Below are positions 6,769-8,836 of a DNA stretch of 8,836 bases, piece after piece. A model generated the notes under the pieces. The model was not told the DNA's origin. It searched no databases and saw only the letters and a list, made by a program, of their open reading frames with translations. The stretch's first letter is position 1; every line of letters starts with the position of its first letter. The position numbers were made by a program, and so were the translations under genes. Where the stretch lies: NCBI GenBank assembly GCA_031282325.1, contig JAITDY010000018.1:1-8836 (forward strand), given 5' to 3'. This DNA comes from Lactobacillaceae bacterium. Lineage in GTDB: Bacteria; Bacillota; Bacilli; Lactobacillales; Lactobacillaceae.

Positions 6769-6806
6769 AGTTAGACCGAAAAATCTAACTTTTTGGAGTC
6801 GCTACA
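6769..6806. mobile_element. Probable solo end of an IS3-family (IS150-type) element
   Basis: A 7-bp hairpin, AGTTAGA (6769-6775) with TCTAACT (6784-6790), is followed by TTTTTGGAGTCGCTACA. IS150-group elements typically end in a TCTAAC hairpin followed by TTTTTGGGGTCAGTACA or close variants. No transposase remnant accompanies it, since the flavoprotein gene starts 120 bases away. The stem plus T5 could also act as a + strand terminator, but there is no + strand gene to end. Confidence 0.35.
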
Positions 6807-6836
6807 ATTAAACCCAAACCCATAATAATCCACTTC

Positions 6837-6893
6837 AAAAATATATTAAGCTCATAAAAATATATTAAGCTCATAAAAATATATTATTCTCAT
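6837..6893. repeat. Three tandem 19-bp AT-rich repeats
   Basis: Units at 6837-6855 and 6856-6874 are identical (AAAAATATATTAAGCTCAT). The third, 6875-6893, differs at two bases. The array is flanked by a 7-bp inverted repeat, AACCCAT (6817-6823) and ATGGGTT (6892-6898). It sits in the 302-base gap 6646-6947, which holds this array, the IS-like end and the ribosome binding site of the flavoprotein gene, but no convincing gene. Regularly phased AT-rich units could bind a regulator or bend DNA. No function is shown. Confidence 0.9.
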
Positions 6894-6947
6894 GGGTTAG
6901 CATTCCTTTTTTATTTGTAAAATACTATAAACTTTATTTTCAATCAG

Positions 6948-7139
6948 CTAACGAACACTAGGCATTTTGAAAGTAATTGAGGCATAAATCAGATAAACTA
7001 AAACCAATATCGCTATAACTAAAAATGTTTTTCTCAAAACTCTCGGAAGAAATGACATATTACTCGCAATGAACAAAAAAAATGGGGAAAAAACGAATGC
7101 AAAAAGGACTAGCTTCGAAATAATGCTGAGTACATTCAT
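6948..7139 (-). CDS. Small two-helix membrane protein (63 aa), unknown function
   Basis: The protein is almost entirely two hydrophobic segments, about residues 6-27 (IISKLVLFAFVFSPFFLFIA) and 38-57 (TFLVIAILVLVYLIYASI), joined by a short basic loop (LPRVLRK), with a polar C-terminus. ATG 7139 has an excellent AAAGGAGG 8 bases upstream, the best binding site in this part of the window. The start overlaps the stop of the preceding 41-codon ORF (ATGA), so the two are probably translated together. I do not recognise the family. Small membrane proteins in such accessory strings are often immunity or bacteriocin-related, but nothing here proves that. Confidence 0.75.
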   Translation of the reverse strand: MNVLSIISKLVLFAFVFSPFFLFIASNMSFLPRVLRKTFLVIAILVLVYLIYASITFKMPSVR

Positions 7140-7261
7140 TGATTAAACCTCCTTTTTATATCATTCTCGTTCTGGAGAGTCTGACTAGAATTATAGAGAT
7201 TGTCTATGAAAATCTTTGCGTTAGGAATAATTTTACTATTGTTCTCTTTAAGAAAATTCAT
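7136..7261 (-). CDS. Small ORF (41 aa) coupled to the downstream membrane protein
   Basis: The frame from ATG 7261 to TGA 7138-7136 encodes a hydrophilic, charged peptide that begins MNFLKENNSK and ends DIKRRFNQ. AGAGG lies 7 bases upstream of the ATG. Its TGA overlaps the ATG of the 63-residue membrane protein, and that gene's AAAGGAGG lies inside this ORF. It may be a real small protein or a leader that controls translation of the next gene. There is no signal peptide or membrane segment, and I recognise no family. Confidence 0.5.
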   Translation of the reverse strand: MNFLKENNSKIIPNAKIFIDNLYNSSQTLQNENDIKRRFNQ

Positions 7262-7271
7262 CTCTTATCCT

Positions 7272-7288
7272 CTTTTAATTGTTAAAAG
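7272..7288. repeat. Inverted repeat just upstream of the 41-aa ORF
   Basis: CTTTTAA (7272-7278) and TTAAAAG (7282-7288) form perfect 7-bp arms with a 3-base loop. On the - strand transcript the hairpin abuts the AGAGG binding site of the 41-aa ORF, so it could be an operator or a hairpin that limits ribosome access. Confidence 0.5.
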
Positions 7289-7340
7289 TAATTGGAAACA
7301 AATATTTATGAGTTAGGAATTACTTGTATGTTTATTAACA

Positions 7341-7365
7341 ATTATACAGACTTAAAATGAGTCAG
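7341..7365 (-). promoter_or_regulatory. Candidate promoter -10 with imperfect palindrome for the small-protein unit
   Basis: A perfect TATAAT lies at 7346-7341 on the - strand, about 80 bases before the 41-aa ORF. The -35 is not recognisable at normal spacing. Immediately upstream, in the spacer, is an imperfect palindrome (7347-7365, GACT/AGTC core) that could be an operator. Confidence 0.35.
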
Positions 7366-7391
7366 TATTATTAAGGTTTCACAAAATAGAT

Positions 7392-7422
7392 AAAAAGCCG
7401 GCTCATTGCTGAACTGACTTTG
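7392..7422 (-). terminator. Probable intrinsic terminator after the membrane-protein gene
   Basis: On the - strand, AAAGTC pairs with GGCTTT (one U-G pair) and TTCA with TGAG around a GCAA loop, separated by a small AG/CC internal loop. The stem is followed by TTTTT and further T-rich sequence. It lies about 100 bases after the stop of the 97-codon gene, separating it from the next small transcription unit. Confidence 0.5.
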
Positions 7423-7522
7423 AAAATTTATTCTTTTGCTCTAAATAAGCAGTGTACATGGCTTAGGTATGCGATTGAATTAATCAAAAGTGACACATCA
7501 ATGACATGGGTCTTTTTGAGGG

Positions 7523-7816
7523 TTACATTTCTGCTGGGCCAGGCTTAAAGACGACACTGCCTACTACAATCAAAAAGAAGAAGAAGAAGACATACAAAAT
7601 CGGAATACAAAAACCAATGTTTATCATTTTTTTAATAAGTGGATTTGTTTTTTTAAAAACCAGGAGAATAACTTTTCCAATCAATGAGAGGAATAACAAC
7701 GATAAAACAAAACAAAAAATGTAAACAGAGGGAGAATTTGGTTCGGCTCCGATTGGGTACAAAGTGTATCCCAAAAAATTATAAAAATCAAACAGCCACC
7801 CGTGATTAGAAATCAT
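7523..7816 (-). CDS. Two-helix membrane protein (97 aa), unknown function
   Basis: Two strong hydrophobic segments, about residues 31-54 and 65-90, are separated by a lysine-rich turn (FKKTNPLIKKM), which predicts a hairpin in the membrane. The N-terminal 30 residues are aromatic and polar. Residues 77-81 are five Phe codons, mostly TTC repeats. ATG 7816 shares one base with the stop of the preceding gene (TAATG), and AAGGAAGG lies 9 bases upstream, so translation is probably coupled to the secreted-protein gene. That pairing could mean a membrane partner, exporter accessory or immunity protein for the secreted product. I recognise no family. Confidence 0.7.
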   Translation of the reverse strand: MISNHGWLFDFYNFLGYTLYPIGAEPNSPSVYIFCFVLSLLFLSLIGKVILLVFKKTNPLIKKMINIGFCIPILYVFFFFFLIVVGSVVFKPGPAEM

Positions 7817-8836
7817 TATTTCAAGCCTTCCTTATTATTATCGATGGCATCAAAAGTTTTATCAACCTCATCTTTACCAGGGTAACCGAAGATTAAAAAT
7901 AAGGGATTGTTGAGGGTAGAAATGTTACTGGAGGTTATGGTCGCTTTAATATTATCCCAATCAACATTTTTCTTAAATTCCCTTGCCCGTTTAATTGGGT
8001 TGTTATTAATTTCTGCATAATAGTCTGTCATAATTTGAGAAATTGATTGGTTTGAATTTTTTGAACGATAATAAATATTCACCGCATCAAGATCTGCAGT
8101 GTAATCTGGATTATCGATGCTTATATTATTACCAGCAATATAAGTTAAGTCGCCAACGATTCCAGCAGCCTCTTTTCTATTAGTACCTCGAAAAGTTGAA
8201 TATAAATTCGATGTAAATCCGCCATCGGTTTGATAAGCATTCAAGGTTGCTCCAAGATGAGCGAAATCAACATGATTTTTATTGTAATCACTGTGATTAT
8301 CATTGACCGCTTCTTTAAATTTTGAGATATCTTTATGAGAGTAGCCAATGTATGAAAGTATTCCAGAAACTATATTTTTGCCATTAAATACAGATTCTAA
8401 ACTTCCATCCGCGTCATCCCACATCAGTGGAACGTACCATTTATTGCCGTTACCACGACCATAGGAAATTTTGCTGATAAGCATAAAAAACTTTCTATCT
8501 ATTTGAGCTTGAGAATCGTTAGGATATGCAATCTTTAGCTTTTTTTCTAATTCTACAAAGAGTTTGGCTTCACTTGAAGTCATGCCATACTCATTCTTCA
8601 TTACGTTAATAAAGTCTTGATCGGTATATTGACCAATTGGTTTTACTTTAACTTTTTCTTTCTTCAATTTCTTATTATCAGCAGCATTAGCCTTAATACT
8701 TCCAATAGACATAATAAAACTTAATGCCAAAGCTATAGACTTAAAGGCTTTAGAAGATACATCTTTTGAATTATTAATGACGCCTTTAATTAACCCAACT
8801 ATTAGTGTTTTAGTAGAAGTAACTACACCTTTAATT
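7816..8836 (-). CDS. Secreted protein of unknown function, N-terminus cut by the window edge
   Basis: The frame stays open from stop TAA 7818-7816 to the right edge, so the start is missing. TTG 8730 and ATG 8712 are possible internal starts, but neither has a ribosome binding site. A lysine-preceded hydrophobic stretch (KAFKSIALALSFIMSIGS) followed by ANA-AD looks like a Sec signal peptide and cleavage site. About 30 residues precede it in the window, longer than usual. The mature part is about 285 residues. It begins lysine-rich, and later has the conserved-looking stretches HVDFAHLGATLNAY, AGIVGDLTYIAG and DYTADLDAVNIYYRS. I have an impression that similar blocks occur in secreted proteins of Gram-positives but cannot name the family. 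It is coupled to the 97-aa membrane protein. Confidence 0.7.
   Translation of the reverse strand, partial: IKGVVTSTKTLIVGLIKGVINNSKDVSSKAFKSIALALSFIMSIGSIKANAADNKKLKKEKVKVKPIGQYTDQDFINVMKNEYGMTSSEAKLFVELEKKLKIAYPNDSQAQIDRKFFMLISKISYGRGNGNKWYVPLMWDDADGSLESVFNGKNIVSGILSYIGYSHKDISKFKEAVNDNHSDYNKNHVDFAHLGATLNAYQTDGGFTSNLYSTFRGTNRKEAAGIVGDLTYIAGNNISIDNPDYTADLDAVNIYYRSKNSNQSISQIMTDYYAEINNNPIKRAREFKKNVDWDNIKATITSSNISTLNNPLFLIFGYPGKDEVDKTFDAIDNNKEGLK

Noticed and set aside
6837..6893. Tandem 19-bp repeats as a CRISPR array
   Set aside because: Units abut with no spacers and are too short and AT-rich.
7190..7195. TATAAT on the - strand as promoter of the 63-aa membrane protein
   Set aside because: It lies inside the coupled 41-codon ORF and has no acceptable -35; the TATAAT at 7341-7346 is better placed.
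7575..7590. TTC/GAA trinucleotide run as a phase-variation tract
   Set aside because: It changes length in multiples of three and only alters the number of Phe residues in a membrane helix.
7506..7724. + strand 72-codon frame opposite the 97-aa membrane protein
   Set aside because: Lysine-rich shadow of the Phe-rich membrane segment; the - strand gene has a binding site and a coupled start.
7816..8730. TTG 8730 as a complete start of the secreted protein
   Set aside because: No ribosome binding site precedes it and the frame continues open to the window edge, so the gene is treated as partial.

Overview
The window is AT-rich, with strong GGAGG-type ribosome binding sites, sigma-A-like promoters, a near-perfect CcpA cre site and a pyruvate oxidase closely resembling the Lactobacillus plantarum enzyme. 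This points to a Bacillota lactic acid bacterium, most likely Lactobacillaceae; genus cannot be fixed from the sequence. The window starts inside a pentanucleotide repeat and ends inside a gene, so both edges cut features.

Region 1 (1-3340, + strand) is a BcgI/AloI-like Type IIB/IIG restriction-modification locus. An (AACAC)n tract of at least 15 copies runs off the left edge. It stays open in one frame that ends in a TAATG overlap with the start of a 680-residue nuclease-methyltransferase. The specificity moiety, with two target-recognition domains, follows in the -1 frame and has no usable start codon at its 5' end. The junction carries an SD-like AAAGGAG, a T5 slip site touching the TAG stop, and a 12-bp stem-loop just downstream. 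This is the layout of a programmed -1 frameshift, which would give a 1063-residue R-M-S fusion. The specificity part also has a duplicated 8-residue linker repeat and a G7 tract between its two domains. Together these suggest one enzyme with several possible tuning or phase-variation points. This is the most interesting part of the window.

Region 2 (3356-6645, - strand) is central and redox metabolism: a glutathione-reductase-like flavoprotein followed by pyruvate oxidase (pyruvate to acetyl phosphate, CO2 and H2O2). Their 130-bp gap holds a candidate promoter, two palindromes and the cre site, so the oxidase is probably transcribed separately and under carbon catabolite control. A bidirectional terminator separates it from the convergent restriction locus. 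The flavoprotein has the CxxxxC redox pair but Phe where the family has its catalytic His.

Region 3 (6646-6947) has no convincing gene. It holds a probable end of an IS3/IS150-type element and three tandem 19-bp repeats flanked by a 7-bp inverted repeat.

Region 4 (6948-8836, - strand) looks accessory. An incomplete gene for a secreted protein of unknown function is coupled by TAATG to a two-helix membrane protein and is followed by a probable terminator. A second small transcription unit then encodes a 41-residue peptide coupled by ATGA to a 63-residue two-helix membrane protein.
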